A stretch of DNA of 64,000 nucleotides, taken from Sanderia malayensis (taxonomy: Eukaryota > Cnidaria > Scyphozoa > Semaeostomeae > Pelagiidae). Under the pieces are notes generated by a model that saw only the letters and a list, made by a program, of their open reading frames with translations, searched no databases and was not told where the DNA came from. The DNA lies in assembly GCA_013076295.1 (NCBI GenBank), contig RQOL01000906.1, positions 2,976,001-3,040,000 on the forward strand, read 5' to 3'. A program made the translations under genes and the position numbers. This document shows, in pieces, positions 13,592 through 26,600 of the stretch. Position 1 is the first letter of the stretch. The number at the start of each line of letters is the position of its first letter.

Positions 13592-15405
13592 GGTTGTTCA
13601 CAATCAATCAGAAGGACAAAATAAATTAGTTGGCAGCCATTTTCATCATTTCAAATACAACAACAACAACAACATTATAAGTTGCAAGCAACTAGAAATA
13701 GCAACAACGGAAATACGTTATGAAATACGGATTTGCGTGGGACAAATAGAAATTTTCTTTCTTTCAGCCCCCCTCCCCCTTATCTCCCTTATACTTGAAC
13801 TACTTTCATCTCTTTCATATACGTGATGGATGGTATTGAACCGTATTGAACAATGATTCCATCTTTCAATCCCAAGCACAAACGTGAAACCACAAAGCGA
13901 AAGAAGTTGAGGCGACAGTCAGTAAAGTAGTTGCGAATACTTTTGGTTTAAATGTATATGCAGAAAGCAACTGTGAAATTATTTAAGCTTTAATGAGTTG
14001 TAGTTTTGAATAGTTGTAGTATAATATCAATTTACCATCTCATTCATCCCATTTTCGCCAATGAGAAGTTCTTTGTATTAGCAGATATAATTTCTAGCAG
14101 ATATAATTTCTTACTAAAGTCATTCGTTTGAGAAAACCTGAGGCGTAATTAGGAAGTTTAGGGGGCGTAACCTAACGTAACGCTACTTACAGTCAAAATA
14201 ATAAGAGTGCATTGCATATGCAGTTTGCTGCAAAGGGGGGAGGGACTGTGATTCCCCAGCCCCTTCTCTACGTTCCTAAACTCATGCAAAATAAAAACAA
14301 ACTTTTCGTATTTGGAAGACATTCAAGATAATAAACGAATCTGAGAAAGGCAATTTCGTGGACTAATGGATCCATCCAGTTCACGACTCTGAGCATAATT
14401 AGCCACCAAAATGAGGCACCTAGAGTTCTGAAGACAGAGAAAAGCTTTTTCAAATCGTAGCATTCAAAGAAATTGGAAAGTAATTATCGTAGAGAATGGA
14501 GTACAAACGAACTCAGTCACCGATTGTAAAAAGCATTCATGGATGCAGTTGAAGTACTTCATCTGATTAAGCGTGATTAAAAATAAAAAGATAAAATTCC
14601 ATAGATAATATTGGTAGACTTTAGTTTCATGCTCTGTTGATATGCTTTCATTTCAGTTTGTTGTGTTGAAACACAAATCCCCAAATTCTATGCTGGAGTG
14701 GAACGAGTTTTACACGAAAGACAAGTAAAATAATGTATTAAATATAGAAGAATTAAATGAATGTAACAGATGTAAAAATAATTACTAAGCTCATTCAATT
14801 CCTACACAATAGACATGGTCCTGAGTAATGTTATAAAAATTACTACGTAATGTAATAAATTGTGCTGAAATTGCCAGAATTTCATTTCATTGCATTACGA
14901 AAGCAAATATCAGTTCTATTAATAACTAATGACAACATCGTGACTTCTCAACCATTTTTTATTGCCACTGTTATTAAAACATATTAATAACAAAACATAT
15001 CACAACTCGGCTATGAAATTTCCCTTCGTTCAAGTTTATATTGCGTATTCCCTAAATGTGACGAAGTGTTTAAATGAATCCAAAATTTCACTTATTAAAA
15101 ACCATGGATGTTCCACTGAGCCTGAACAAGCGGCTTTGGGTCTGCGGCCTAAGTTGATCCTCATGAGAAGGAAATTCGAGACTTGCTGTAACAAGGGATT
15201 ACACAGTCGTAACAGCTCGTCTTTCACAGTAAATATTGGTAAGAGACGGGACAAATATTACCAGCAGAAGACAAACAAAAAAGATGAGGCAACATCAATA
15301 TCAGAGGAGATATTTGCTCAGACTAACAGCTGAGTTTCTTCGCTATAGCATGGACACGATAATTTTCCGAAAAACGCTAGAACCCTTTATCGTGGCTTTT
15401 TCATT

Positions 15406-15856
15406 TACCGTAAATCCTCGAATAAGCCCCCGGGGGCTTATTTGCAAAAATGAATTTTTGGGTGGGGGCTTATTCGAGGGGGGCGCTTATTTCAAAGTTT
15501 TGCTTTTTCCTCAAAGGTTGACAGAAAAAAGACAACATAATTTTCTCAATCAGCTACACTTTTTTCACAAAGTGCTGTGTGAAGATCTAACAAAAATTAT
15601 AATTTGTTTATCATCACGAAAATCGCGTTTCTTTTTGCTTTTTTGTCTCGAGTCAAAGGAAGTGATACTGTATAGCATTGTCCTGTGGGGGCTTTCTCGA
15701 AATAAGATATTATTCTGCACTTATGCTTCCCTCGAATAAGACCCCATGGGGGCTTATTCGAGGGGGGGGCTTATTTGCAAAAATGAGTTTTTAGGTGGGG
15801 GCTTAATCGAGGGGGGGCTTATTCGAACGTGGGGGCTTATTCGAGGATTTACGGTA
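15406..15856. mobile_element. MITE with perfect about 25-bp terminal inverted repeats, likely TA target duplication
   Basis: The left end reads TACCGTAAATCCTCGAATAA then GCCCCC; the right end is its exact reverse complement, GGGGGCTTATTCGAG then GATTTACGGTA. If the outer TA is the duplicated target, the element is flanked by TA, as for Tc1/mariner-type MITEs. The inside repeats GGGGGCTTATTCGAGG-like segments several times around about 230 bp of unique AT-rich DNA. No transposase is present. Relatives with ACCGTAAAA or ACCGTAATG followed by C-rich runs occur near 26815, 34058 and 57503. Confidence 0.75.
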
Positions 15857-17254
15857 CATGCAATTCAAATTTGATTAAAAATATTTTGCCTTGCTAAACT
15901 CATTGCTATATTCAGAACAATAAAAATGATGATTATGATGATGATTACAGCGATCATTATTTCGTAGATCATTGAATCACTTTATAATCACCTTGATCAT
16001 GATCAAGAACAATATGGCCTACACTCAATGCAAATCACCGTGATCATGATTGCTAAACTCATGTATTCAAACCAATTTCGAAAAAATTGGTTTGAATTGA
16101 AAAAAGAAACAAGAGACCAAGAAGAGTTTTCTTTTCTTTGTCACAAATCATTAATGTTTCATAAGTGATTGACACTAGAGCACTATATTTATGGACATTT
16201 CTCATCTGGGTATTTTGATATTGGCACAGCAAACAGTGATAATCTAGCACCACATTTTCATTGCGCAATTCAGAGATGAAGCTGAGACAGATAACTAGGA
16301 GGGACACAGGTTATATTTATTCACGATTTGAAGTCAACAATGCTGAAACGACTGAGATTGAAAAATGAATTTGCCAATGGCATATTTTGATTCGACATTT
16401 GCACAGCTACTGTCACTCAGACATGAAACAGCGGCCACTTCCTGATCCATAAACATGTCTTCACAGATCCTGAAATTCTGCAAACTCAAAATCAGACAAT
16501 ATATTTGTTAAAATCCTTGGAATCGTTGGTGAAAAATGTATTTCCGTACAACTGAGAATTGTTGTTACATTTTAAAAGAGGAAAATGTTTGCAAAATGAA
16601 ACAAGAAATGTTATAAAGTGGTGTTATTATGTACCGGAAAAGGAAATTTGACCAACTACAACACCCGAGAATTCTTAACCCCTTTGCAGCTCATGTAATT
16701 CATTCGTCTATGTAATCTCCAATTTCAATTCAATTGATATGAAGAAAATCAAACAGGGGTGAAAAGGTGCTATGTGCTTGTGGTTTTCATGGTTTTAAAG
16801 CAACAAAAACCATTAGTTATAATGTAATCTTGTTTAACAGCCTTAATTCACCAGGCGTCCTGTTTATTACAAATATAGGAAGATGAAGGCAAAGAAATAA
16901 GAAACATCTCATAATTTCCTGGACGCATGTCCTCCAATCACATTAAATTACATTTTGACTTTATACTTTACTAACGTAAGTAATAAAATAACTTTACCTA
17001 CTGCTCGCGAGCATCACTGAAAATGGGCAATATAAATTACGTATGACAATAGAATAGGGAACTATACAAACTTTGATTCAAAAATAGTTAATATACAAGT
17101 TTATACCAGCACGGGCCGAACATAAATCGGGTATTTTTGGATTTCTCTAAAAATGGCTGCATTTAGGCGTCAGCATCTCAAAATATCATACAAATGAAAT
17201 ATTCTTCTCGGATTGTCCAAATTTGAAAATTAACAAAATACTTACAAAAAGGTC

Positions 17255-17515
17255 AATAACAATAAATATTACATTAAATATTGCCTGAGAATGGAAAATA
17301 AACTCTCCTACACCCATAACCAGGCATACTATTTTTTGTCGATTATATTAAAATACTCTGAAATCTTAAAAGAGTAATATAAAAATGTTCCAGCTAGATA
17401 TACAATGCATTATTTCAAAATGTTGGCTGCTATTGTATTTGATGTTAAACATCATCTTATAATAAAAATGAGTAACAAAACAATTAATTCTAACATCTGA
17501 AGATAAATAATTCCA
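17255..17515 (-). promoter_or_regulatory. AU-rich elements in the presumptive TIS11 3' UTR
   Basis: On the minus strand, downstream of the TIS11 stop at 17772, the sequence contains TATTTAT cores at about 17503-17512 (AATTATTTATCT) and about 17263-17272 (AATATTTATT). UAUUUAU is the known binding core of TTP/TIS11 proteins, and vertebrate ZFP36 mRNA is regulated by its own product through such sites. That this region is transcribed as 3' UTR is inferred; no transcript end was seen. Confidence 0.4.
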
Positions 17516-17771
17516 ATATAAATTCACACCCCATATTGGTAATACGCCGTAGTACCCATGAATGTCTTTCCTCCCCAATTGTCTTCATGGTAAATAGAAT
17601 ACACACTCAAGAGTGTATGATAATTAGTTTGGTATTGTTGTCAAAAAGAGCAATCAAGACCGCCCCTGCGATTTCTATTCAAAACATATTACCTCACACA
17701 ATGCAGCCTTTGTTAGCAGTGTTTGTTTATTTTCCCAACACAAAGGGCAATGTGTGTTGTCTGTTGATCAG

Positions 17772-19490
17772 TTAAGCAAGCTTGTTGAATATAGGCAGCC
17801 TGCGTGGCCCAAACGGGTCCGAATCATTGTCATCAGAGGAAGAGCATGGCGACTCGGTTGTTGGTGGCGACGTCTCTCCATCACTTGCAGAGCATACAGA
17901 CTTTGTGGGTGGAATCTTCAAAGGAATTGACTGAGCTGGAGAATGCAAGTTGATGTCGTTTTGGCCTGGACATGGTGTAGGTTTAGGCCCGGGAAAGCCC
18001 TCGGACATGGGACTGGCCAAAGGGAATGGGGAATTAACGGGACTTGTACTTCCACTGCTTGCACCACTCATTGACGATGGAGGAGAGATGGAAGCGGGAC
18101 AATCGTCACCAAAAACAAACACATCGCCATTCAAGCTTGGTGTTGTTGGGGTGGGGATGTTGACAAATGGCGACTGCAGACTTTCCATGCTTGGAGTTGG
18201 TGATGGTGGAGAACTTCCAACACTTGACATGGAACCCTTCCTTGAATCATTGATTGGACGGCCTATCTCCTCCGCCTTGTGCACAAAATGGCATCTTGGA
18301 CCGTATGGACAGAATCCTATTGTGTGAAAAGTACGGCATAATTCGGTCTTGTATTTTGGATGACGGTTGAGGGAGCGAATCTCGTGAATTCCGTGGGCAA
18401 ATTGGCACTTGTCGCCGTATTTGCAAGTGCCATTCTCTTCATAGGGCCTGCACAACTCGGTTTTGTAGCGGGAAGAATTTGTGGATGCACGCTGTTTTCC
18501 ACGTTGCTGCAAATTGTCACCGGATTCTTCAAGGCCAGTCAAGCTTGCTGATCGCTCTTTGGCATTTTGAAAAGCAAAGAGCTTGTTGTAATTGTCTTGG
18601 CTAGTGGTCGGTGATGCTGGCATGTTGTTGAAGTAGTTATTAGAGCTGACAACAGGTTTGTGTTGGTTAGCAGAGTTGGTCGAGTGTCTCCTTGCCAGTA
18701 GAGACTCATTTCGTCTTTGCGAAAAGTTAAAGTTGTTCTGTTGTAGGCTCAGCGAGCTGGGACGATGCTTACTCTGCAAGAAAACAAATTTCATTACTTC
18801 AAATATTTTAGCAAAACAAAAATGAGTGAGACAGAGATGAACCCAGCCCGATAATGGATTCAATATACTATATTTTTGGTCATAAACTGCACTTTAGCAT
18901 CCGCGTGATGTCTTCAAACTTTCAAGTCAGATAATAAAAGGGAAAGACTTCTTAGTTAAATCCGTACGGAAACGCAATTTAAAAAATGAATAGAATGCAA
19001 ATGATTGGGTTAAATTATGGCCACATCAGCAAATGAACAATGTAATCCAGAACTTATACTCCTTGATATCAATATCATGCATAAATTAATGTATTTAGAT
19101 ATCTGCAACGGCACAACGTAGTTGAAAAAGGAATTAAGCCTTCTAAGTCAATAAAATGATATGATAATACAAGAATTAACGGTTACACGACTATAAGACA
19201 CATACAAATTGTTTGTATGTAATAATTTTCAATCTATTCTTTGTCCATGTTGTCTGACATGCCAAAAGAGCATGGCGTGTTTGGACTTGTAATAAATATC
19301 AAATGCTGTCTGTTCACTGGTACACAACCAGTGCTCGTAAACTATGAACCCCCAGTCGATACACATCCCAACATTTTCAAAAACGAAACAAAAAATAAAG
19401 AAATACATAAACATTTAAAATAAATAGCTGTATTACCTGCTGAATGACATCATTGATATCATAAAAAGCCGATACAAGAGCTGTGGTCAT
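17772..19490 (-). CDS. ZFP36L1: TIS11/ZFP36 family tandem CCCH zinc-finger mRNA-decay factor
   Basis: This cytoplasmic protein binds AU-rich elements in mRNA 3' UTRs and recruits the CCR4-NOT deadenylase. It has two exons. Exon 1 (19490-19437) encodes [18 protein letters not shown], matching the family's conserved MTT-LVSA start, which is why I chose this ATG over the in-frame one at 19574. Exon 2 (18773-17772) encodes the rest; the total is about 351 residues. The tandem zinc fingers lie at about residues 120-187: RYKTELC, then [12 protein letters not shown], the linker [20 protein letters not shown], and [12 protein letters not shown], so both CX8CX5CX3H fingers are intact. The C-terminus, [11 protein letters not shown], matches the CNOT1-binding motif. 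The region between is Ser/Pro-rich and likely phosphorylated. The intron is about 660 bp. Which vertebrate paralogue it equals cannot be decided. Confidence 0.95.
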
Positions 19491-22382
19491 TGTTTTAGTC
19501 CAAATCGATTCTTGTTTACACGCTACGCTATGACAGGCTTCCTTCGCACAACCTTCGGCTCTGCCTTGTGTCAAATATGAATTCGAATTCCCGTTAACCT
19601 TGGCTTCTTGTGAAGCCCGCTGTTTGTCAGCGGTTTCAAGGTGTGTCTTTGACAGTAGCTGTCAAATCAAAGGCTATTGTCATGGGAACACCATTGTTCT
19701 GGGACTTTCCTTACATTGTCTCTGTCAACGGAAGTGATCTAACATGTTCAATGACGTAAAGGAACAACATGACTCAGACACGAACGCACATTTTAATGTT
19801 AAAAGTATTTTTGCTTCCTAAATGTCTTTATTTGATGTAATATGATTGAAAAGTAAGGCACAAAGTGTTCTAGACATGGTACAAGTAATTTAACTGTACG
19901 TTTTGTGACTTTTAAGTTATGGAATGTTTTGTTGAATGCTTGAACGAAAATCGATCATGTCTTGGTTTGTCAAGCAAGACGATGTAATTTGATATTATAG
20001 TGAGCAAAAAGACAATGCATTGCTTTCAAGTGTGAAATTTCATAATGCGCAGTACAGTGTGCTGTGCAGAGTTGGTTATCATCCATCAACCATAAAGTGA
20101 AGAAATATCTACTGACTGCGTGTTGATTTGTCAGCCAGCAAAGTTTCGCTGGCTCGCACCGCGGCTTCTAGGAAAACTTGAAAACGTTTGCTCGTAATTT
20201 TGTGTCTTTGTAGCTAATTACAAATGGGTGTAAAATTAAATTCGGTTTGCGCAAACCGCAAGAATTAAGAATTGAAAATATAAAAACATTGATGTTAAAA
20301 GGGGATAGGAGAGAGTAGGCAAACAATAACAGGAGACAGAGGGCTTACATATAAATAAAATAGAAGCATTAAATGGTGGAGAATGATTTCCTTGGACATG
20401 ACAAAGGTATTAACCCGACAAAACCACATCTCCCACCAGCATGCTGTCATCTATCGACGTTATCTGCTTTACCTCACTCAAACAATCCCAAATTAGAATT
20501 GACGAAGCAACAGCCCTGAGGTGAACGTTGAAAGTTCCAACCGTTAACGTGGTTGGATATGAGGACAATATTAGGTAGATAATTCCACAGTGGTGCCACG
20601 ATGTCTGGCGTAAACAAAAGGTGGATCTTTCAATTGCAAATAAATTGAATGACCTAAATTGCCTAGTTGTATTTTTACCAACAACACTCACGTGATCAAA
20701 TGACGTTATTAATGTTTACAATGAGGGTTTTGCCTTAATTTTCTGTGCGGAGATTTAATATCCATTTTAAGTGCATTTCTTTTGATTGCAGAAGGCAATT
20801 GAACGTCTGATAAGTAGCAGAATTGAGTATTGCTCGATTCAAATGATTCATATGTTCTTAATCAATCTGCTGCTTTCATCTGCCCGATATGATATCGGTC
20901 GTGTTTTCATTTCTTGCTTCCAACAGAGCGGGATAGGCCGCGAGAAGTCTGATTAGCTCCAGGCGGCCGAGGGGTCCTCTTGAAGAGGCTGATTGAATTG
21001 AATGGACTCGATTAAGAGAAGCTCCTTTAGTTTGTGTTATGTATGGGGTCAGCTATGAGGTATTAACCCTTTTGATATGTGTCATAAATTGAAGAAGTAA
21101 CTTGGTAACTGAACACTTTTCATGGTTAGGTAATGGTCAGTAATAAAACCATTGTAATTTCAGTATGGAGTCATGTGCTTTTTTGTTGAACTTTGAGCTG
21201 TATGGTTTTAATTATAGCAATGAGCATGATGAACTATACACATATTTTTATAAGACAACCTTGACTTTTGCTCAGTCTCGATCTTTTCCATAGTTATTCT
21301 GAAATTTCCATTTTTTTTGCAATTTTGTGCCTCGTCATGAATATGAATATTATTCTGATGACAAAAGCAGAGAGTGTAGGCTTTCAAAGGAGTCAGTTAC
21401 ATAGTATTAGGTTGTATGTAATGTCATGTACAATGTAAATACGTATAAAGTTGATTGCAGAATAAGACGCAACAACAGAACTCCCTTTCTTTCTGCAGCA
21501 TAATCACATTAGAACTTTGGCTCCAAGCTCTAATGCTTGTTTATTCGAGTTATTCTTGGCGACCATTTCTTGTAATTACCCGTTGATTAATTACGTCTCT
21601 AACCTTTTGTCTTCCCAGTTCAAATAGATTACGCTTGTTGAATCTTTTCAAGAAGACCAACAAAGAATATTAACAATGCCACCAAATCAGATGAAATTTG
21701 CATTCATTACTTAGCACTTCGGGGGCTTCGATAAATGTGACAGTTATAACAACAAAGTACATTTATCTCATTTTATGGACTTTCTCCAAGGCCTCTGTGT
21801 GGTCTTTATCTGAAGTTGTGCATTGGGGCAGCGGTACCATTTTAGAAACGCATTTGTTTATGTGTATTGGTTGTTTGTTTGGAAATTCTCCGAGTTGATT
21901 TCAAGCTTAGCGTATAAGCAAATGGTAAAATCGAATGCAACGTACTTACATTGTTCATATGATGATAACGATGAATCCTGGTTTCAGGTTGGTTTACCTG
22001 TTGATAGATAGTGATGGTTTCCCTGTGGCAGTAGCCTGCTTTGCCTGCCCTGCACACAGCTTCATTGTCAAAGCATTTTCCCGTTGTCTTTTTCCAGATA
22101 AATCTTACTTACATCCATATCAGTGAAATCTATTTATCATAAATATAAATAAGCAAATTTCCTCTGTTCACGGTCAAATAAAAGCTTCATTTCAGTTTGC
22201 AGAAAACAAAGACTGGCATGCTTAGGCCCTCCAAAGTACTTTAAGTAAATTCGCGTAGTTTGAGCCTACGTGGAACCCAGGCTCTTATGAATAAATTAGC
22301 AATAACAGGAACAAATGAACGAAGTAATGAGTATCTTAAGCTTTACAAAGTAAATATACAAAAAAATATCCAACAAAAAATA
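19491..22382. other. Intergenic region upstream of TIS11
   Basis: About 2.9 kb without a gene I can support. It should include the TIS11 promoter and 5' UTR next to 19490; a CRE-like TGACGTAA occurs at about 19753. Open frames here are short, overlap on both strands and match nothing recognised. No repeat arrays are evident. Confidence 0.5.
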
Positions 22383-23064
22383 TCAATTTCTGAAAATAGC
22401 TTTCTTATAAATTTTGATTTCATCTTTGTTCATGGGAATTGGGAATTGGTGATCGACTTTGACTGGTTCATAGGCATGCCATCTACCAGAATACCTCAAA
22501 GGTTGAATAGTAAGAAATGCCCCACATGAAACAAAACGTAGAGACATTTCACCCATGACACATGTGCTCATTGCATCGCAACTGTCGGCCAACAGCAACA
22601 AGTCATTCCTTACAACTTGAAACACCCTGTTCTTGCTTTCTGGGCATGCAATGTTTTTAAATAAATCAGGAAGGAGTATAAGCGAAGATGAGAAATTCCC
22701 AATCTTGCTGCACACGAAAACGCCTGTCTGCAGCTCGTGAAACAGCGAACCGTCTTTTTCAATTATTTCCCGGGCAATCTTTTCAAGATTTAGCTTGGCC
22801 AGTTTGTGAAGATCTGTTTCTGTGATTTGCCAAAAGTTGCATATTGATTGCAATGACGCATGTGATAGCCAACTCAGTTGTTCCCAATGGCTTTGTGATA
22901 ATTGGCGACTTGTTTGGGTGCTGCAATAACATGTCTTTGAGAATCTTAATCGAACTACAAGTCTTAATCAAAGGGAAGATCTTATCCTTCACGGTTGAGA
23001 AGCAAGGAGGCTTCTCAACAAGTACAACCTGCGTTTTCATTTTCGCAATTGCTTGCTCAGCCAT
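22383..23064 (-). pseudogene. DUF1444/YtpQ-like ORF with a frame change
   Basis: Two reading frames together resemble the bacterial DUF1444 (YtpQ) family, whose function is unknown. The upstream frame (23064 to about 22850) has DKIFPLIKTCSS, like the family's IFPVIRS segment, and GTTELAITCVIAINMQ. The downstream frame (about 22845-22383) has WQITETDLHKLAKLNLEKI, then GVFVCSKIGNFSSSLILLPD, VVRNDLLLLADSCDA and LRYSGRWHAYEP, in the family's order. The switch occurs near 22845 with no room for a normal intron (best GT..AG would be about 40 bp and out of phase). It may be a real frameshift, a sequence error or a pseudogene. The family's first 50-60 residues are not seen; an upstream exon is possible. 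The family call comes from recalled sequence and is unconfirmed. Confidence 0.5.
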
Positions 23065-23660
23065 TAGCTTCAGCCCTTCCCAACTTTAATGATTATTTTC
23101 TGTTCTGGTATTGGTAAATAACTAACACGAAGGCCGCATAGAATGATCATGTTGTTAAAATAAAATAGATGTTATAGAATGGAGCTGTTGCTATTGAAAT
23201 ACATACAACTACGCAATGGTGTCTACCGCGTCGCAACAGCAGTTGTGCCGTATACATTCTATGCAGCTCATGCGTAAATAGAAGGAAACATAAATGCGAA
23301 AAGAATCACACGCATTCTATGTAAAAATCCATTTATTAAAACACGGTAGGGACTCTAAAAACAATGATATCTCATTATCATTCTTAGACAAGCATCACAA
23401 CATTCAATATGAGCTAATATGAAATAGTTGTATTGGCACTATTCGTATTGTGTGAGCACGTATGAAAACAATCGCCTGCACTAAGTGGACTTCGTATGTA
23501 TTGTATGAGCTCTTTCTATTTACTGCCCTAAGCTACAAGTCCGTCTCAGGTGAGCTTGTGTTTGCGTCTTGACAAAGGTCTCATCACGTTGCAACTATCC
23601 CGATACCCAAAGCAGGATTCGCTCAAGAGTGAGATTCGGCATCACAAATCGAATACTAAG
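23065..23660. other. Intergenic gap between the YtpQ-like ORF and symplekin
   Basis: About 600 bp of AT-rich sequence holding the symplekin 3' flank and whatever lies upstream of the YtpQ-like ORF. I see no convincing exon, RNA gene or repeat. Confidence 0.5.
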
Positions 23661-26600
23661 TTATTCACCAAGTTCTAGACTGATCTTCCGATTCTCTTGC
23701 TCTTCATCAGTGTTCCATTCTTCCGAAAGTGACGCGGAACGACTACGAGGTCTCTTTCTATCAGTTCTCAGTTCTTGATTTTGACTTTTGGAGGCAGTAG
23801 CGTCCTCCATCTCCACTTGGTGTTCTTCTGTCTTCAATTTTGACACCTCTCTTTCTATTACACTCTGCACTGACTTCGCAATATGGGCTCTCTGCAACGA
23901 AAATCACTTTTAAATAACATCACACAATGTGACACAACGAGCAAACAAGATAGCTAGCTGGATTCAAAGAGAAAGAAGCCAGATTCCTGAGCTAGATTCA
24001 AAGAGAAAGAAGATTCAAGTAAAGTTGGTCTTTAAGGATAAAACTAAACAATAACTCCTGTAGACTATCTCTATAAACTCAATTAATTGATAAATGAAGC
24101 GTTGCGGTTGGTTGCTGCCATGTTTGGTAAGCGGGCGCCATGTTTGGTAATGGGGTGCCATGTTTGGTAAGCGGGTGTGAGAAACTTAAAGACTCGCCTG
24201 ATTTGGTGTGAAACTTGAAACATGAGTCACCAGCTGATCTCTGAGTTCAGGACTCATCTGCAAAAGGAGATTCATTGTAAACAAAAACGAAACAACAGTT
24301 AGTTTCAAAAATACACTGTATATGCATGCATGCAATGCATAGCAGTGGAAAGTAGAGAAGCTGGGTTTCAGCTACAATTAATTAACTGGAGAAAAAGCTA
24401 CTTAGTAACCTCAAAGACATTTTCCAACTGCCTTGGTGGTAGCTGGAGAAGTATTGGAAACGAATGGGGCTTGGTCATCTACAAAAAAAAAACTTTTAAC
24501 TAAGACGAAAATTATATACAAATAAGATATATTTAGTTCTTACGAATATGAATGTTATGATGTCTAACTGGGAATTTACCTGGCAACATTTCACAAATCC
24601 CTGCCAGACTTTAGGCTGTTTCCAGACCTTAAAAAGAATAAAAGATTATTAAACAAAAGTATGACATATTAACAAAGGTAATGGTGAAAATAAACATCAA
24701 CACAGCATGGGGAAATAAAAAGATGTTTATTCTTGGAAATCATAATATTTTATGTGAAAACACATGGAATTGGAATGATATGACACAGTACTTTGTGACG
24801 TCATGGAATTGGAATGATATGACACAGTACTGAAGGTTTTCAACAAAAGAACATTGACTGCGCATGACTGGAACAACAGATTGAAAAGGAGAGTAGATGT
24901 GAAAGGAAGGCCCTCTCAGTGGATCGTGGTGCGATTGTTGCATGAAAATGGGAAAACAAAAGCTGTACTTGTTTATTGATCAGTTTAGCTAATATATTCA
25001 TGACAAATCCAACAAGCCTCGGGCAAATCCCCAACGACAGAATCACCTGGAATAGAAAACAATGCAATTCAATCGTTATTAGTATTTGCTTATCTCGACA
25101 CGAACAATATCTTGCGTCAAACGTGTGACATGGTGGAGGTGTATGGCGACGTTTCTTGTCTCAACAATCACCACATGGCCCTCTATCGCGTCATTACATG
25201 GTTAAAAAAAGATCTCTTTCTCGTCATAATGGCCGCTGGGCTTAATACGAGTGCAATGGGAAATTATACCCAAACAACCGCAGTTTGAAAACTCAATTAA
25301 GTTTTGTCTTTTGTTATGGAGTACATATCGGACAATGCAGTGCAGTGAGTGGGGAGGTGAACTTGAACACTTCTCACCGTTCTCATGAAAAGCGTCGGTA
25401 AAGGTGATTGGTCCATCAACTGTTGCAAAACAACAGCAAGCACTTCTTGGGTGTAAATTCTTTTCTCAGCAAAGCAAAGATTTATTGCTGCAAGAGAATA
25501 AAAATAAACTCATTAGTGTGATTAATTGACTGTGTGTTCACCCGAATATAAATAGATATATCATCAAACAATGCTTAATATTTCGGGGTTCTATTATTTT
25601 CGTTGCCGTAAACAATAATAAAGGCAATATCGCATGAGGTTCCGCACGACAAAGCGATGCAGAGTAGCATGCACCACAATCATGCCCAATGAAGACAAAA
25701 CGGACAAGACTCGGCATTTGTCTTGTCACATGTTGTAACATGTTGCAGAATAAGCTGCGTCTCATTGGGTGGGTTTATCAAGTGACCACCCTTCTTGTGA
25801 CCATGATTAGAATTTAAATGATGAATTAGAATTAAATTACTGCGGAAGGGAAGGGTGACAGCGGGGATTATTGCAGGCACAGTCGATGACGCATTAAAAT
25901 CATCATCATGGTGATAAAATTACGCATTGCTGAATGCCAAAAAGCAGAATGGTATATAATATTAACAAGTCAACAAATCAATAGGCCAAGACGGATCGCT
26001 GACTTATTATCACAGGGGGCTCAAATTTACAATCCATCATAGTCATTAGAGTTTGACCCTGGTTTTACGTAATAATAATAAATGATGATGATGTTATTGT
26101 TGCAGTCCAAGAAGAAGAATATGAAAGCAGGGTGCCGTGCGTGAAACGTGTTCATTATCATTTGATGTTCATAAAACGCGACTATCTTCATTCTAGTTGT
26201 ATGCATTTCATTTGCATAATTAGGACGGCTCATAAAAAGACAATTTCGGTCATTCGGTTTCAGTTTGAGTCAGTTTTCCATTTTGTCACCTCTGATTAAC
26301 ACGCCTGCACCTTTCCACGATGGCACATTATCATCATAAATCAATATCATAAATCATGCCTCAGAGCCAAGCTGTACGGTGCTCTTTACAGTAAGCATCA
26401 CTTCACACTTGAAAATGGCTGAGTTTTTCTTTCTCACCCTAAACAAAGCTCATTTGCCCCTGGCCCCAGGGCGTGGAAAAGAGGCTATCACACCTCAGTA
26501 TCCGGCCCTGCCATTGACACAATCGCATCCACATTCAGAGGTGAGAAATGTATTGGCGTACCTTTCATAATAGCTTTGACGTCACTCTTCGCTTCGATGC

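Larger units (their letters stand above)
13592..17771. other. Intergenic region between HEATR5 and TIS11, including the probable TIS11 3' UTR
   Basis: This 4.2-kb stretch holds no gene I can support. The HEATR5 start at 13591 fixes its left side. A transposon-like element with CCCC-rich inverted ends occupies 15406-15856. The part next to 17771 is probably TIS11 3' UTR and contains AU-rich motifs on the minus strand. Open frames at 14962-15333 (+) and 15036-15254 (-) overlap each other on opposite strands, resemble nothing I know and have no supporting splice context. Confidence 0.6.

Noticed and set aside
14962..15333. 123-residue plus-strand frame, with a minus-strand frame overlapping it
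   Set aside because: No recognised family, both strands open by chance, no neighbouring exons with fitting splice sites.
17950..18551. Plus-strand frames of 63-125 residues
   Set aside because: Antisense shadows of the TIS11 coding exon.
22783..22920. Intron within the YtpQ-like ORF using the TTATTGCAG acceptor
   Set aside because: All upstream GT donors leave the wrong phase for the downstream frame, and the upstream frame itself keeps family resemblance beyond that point.
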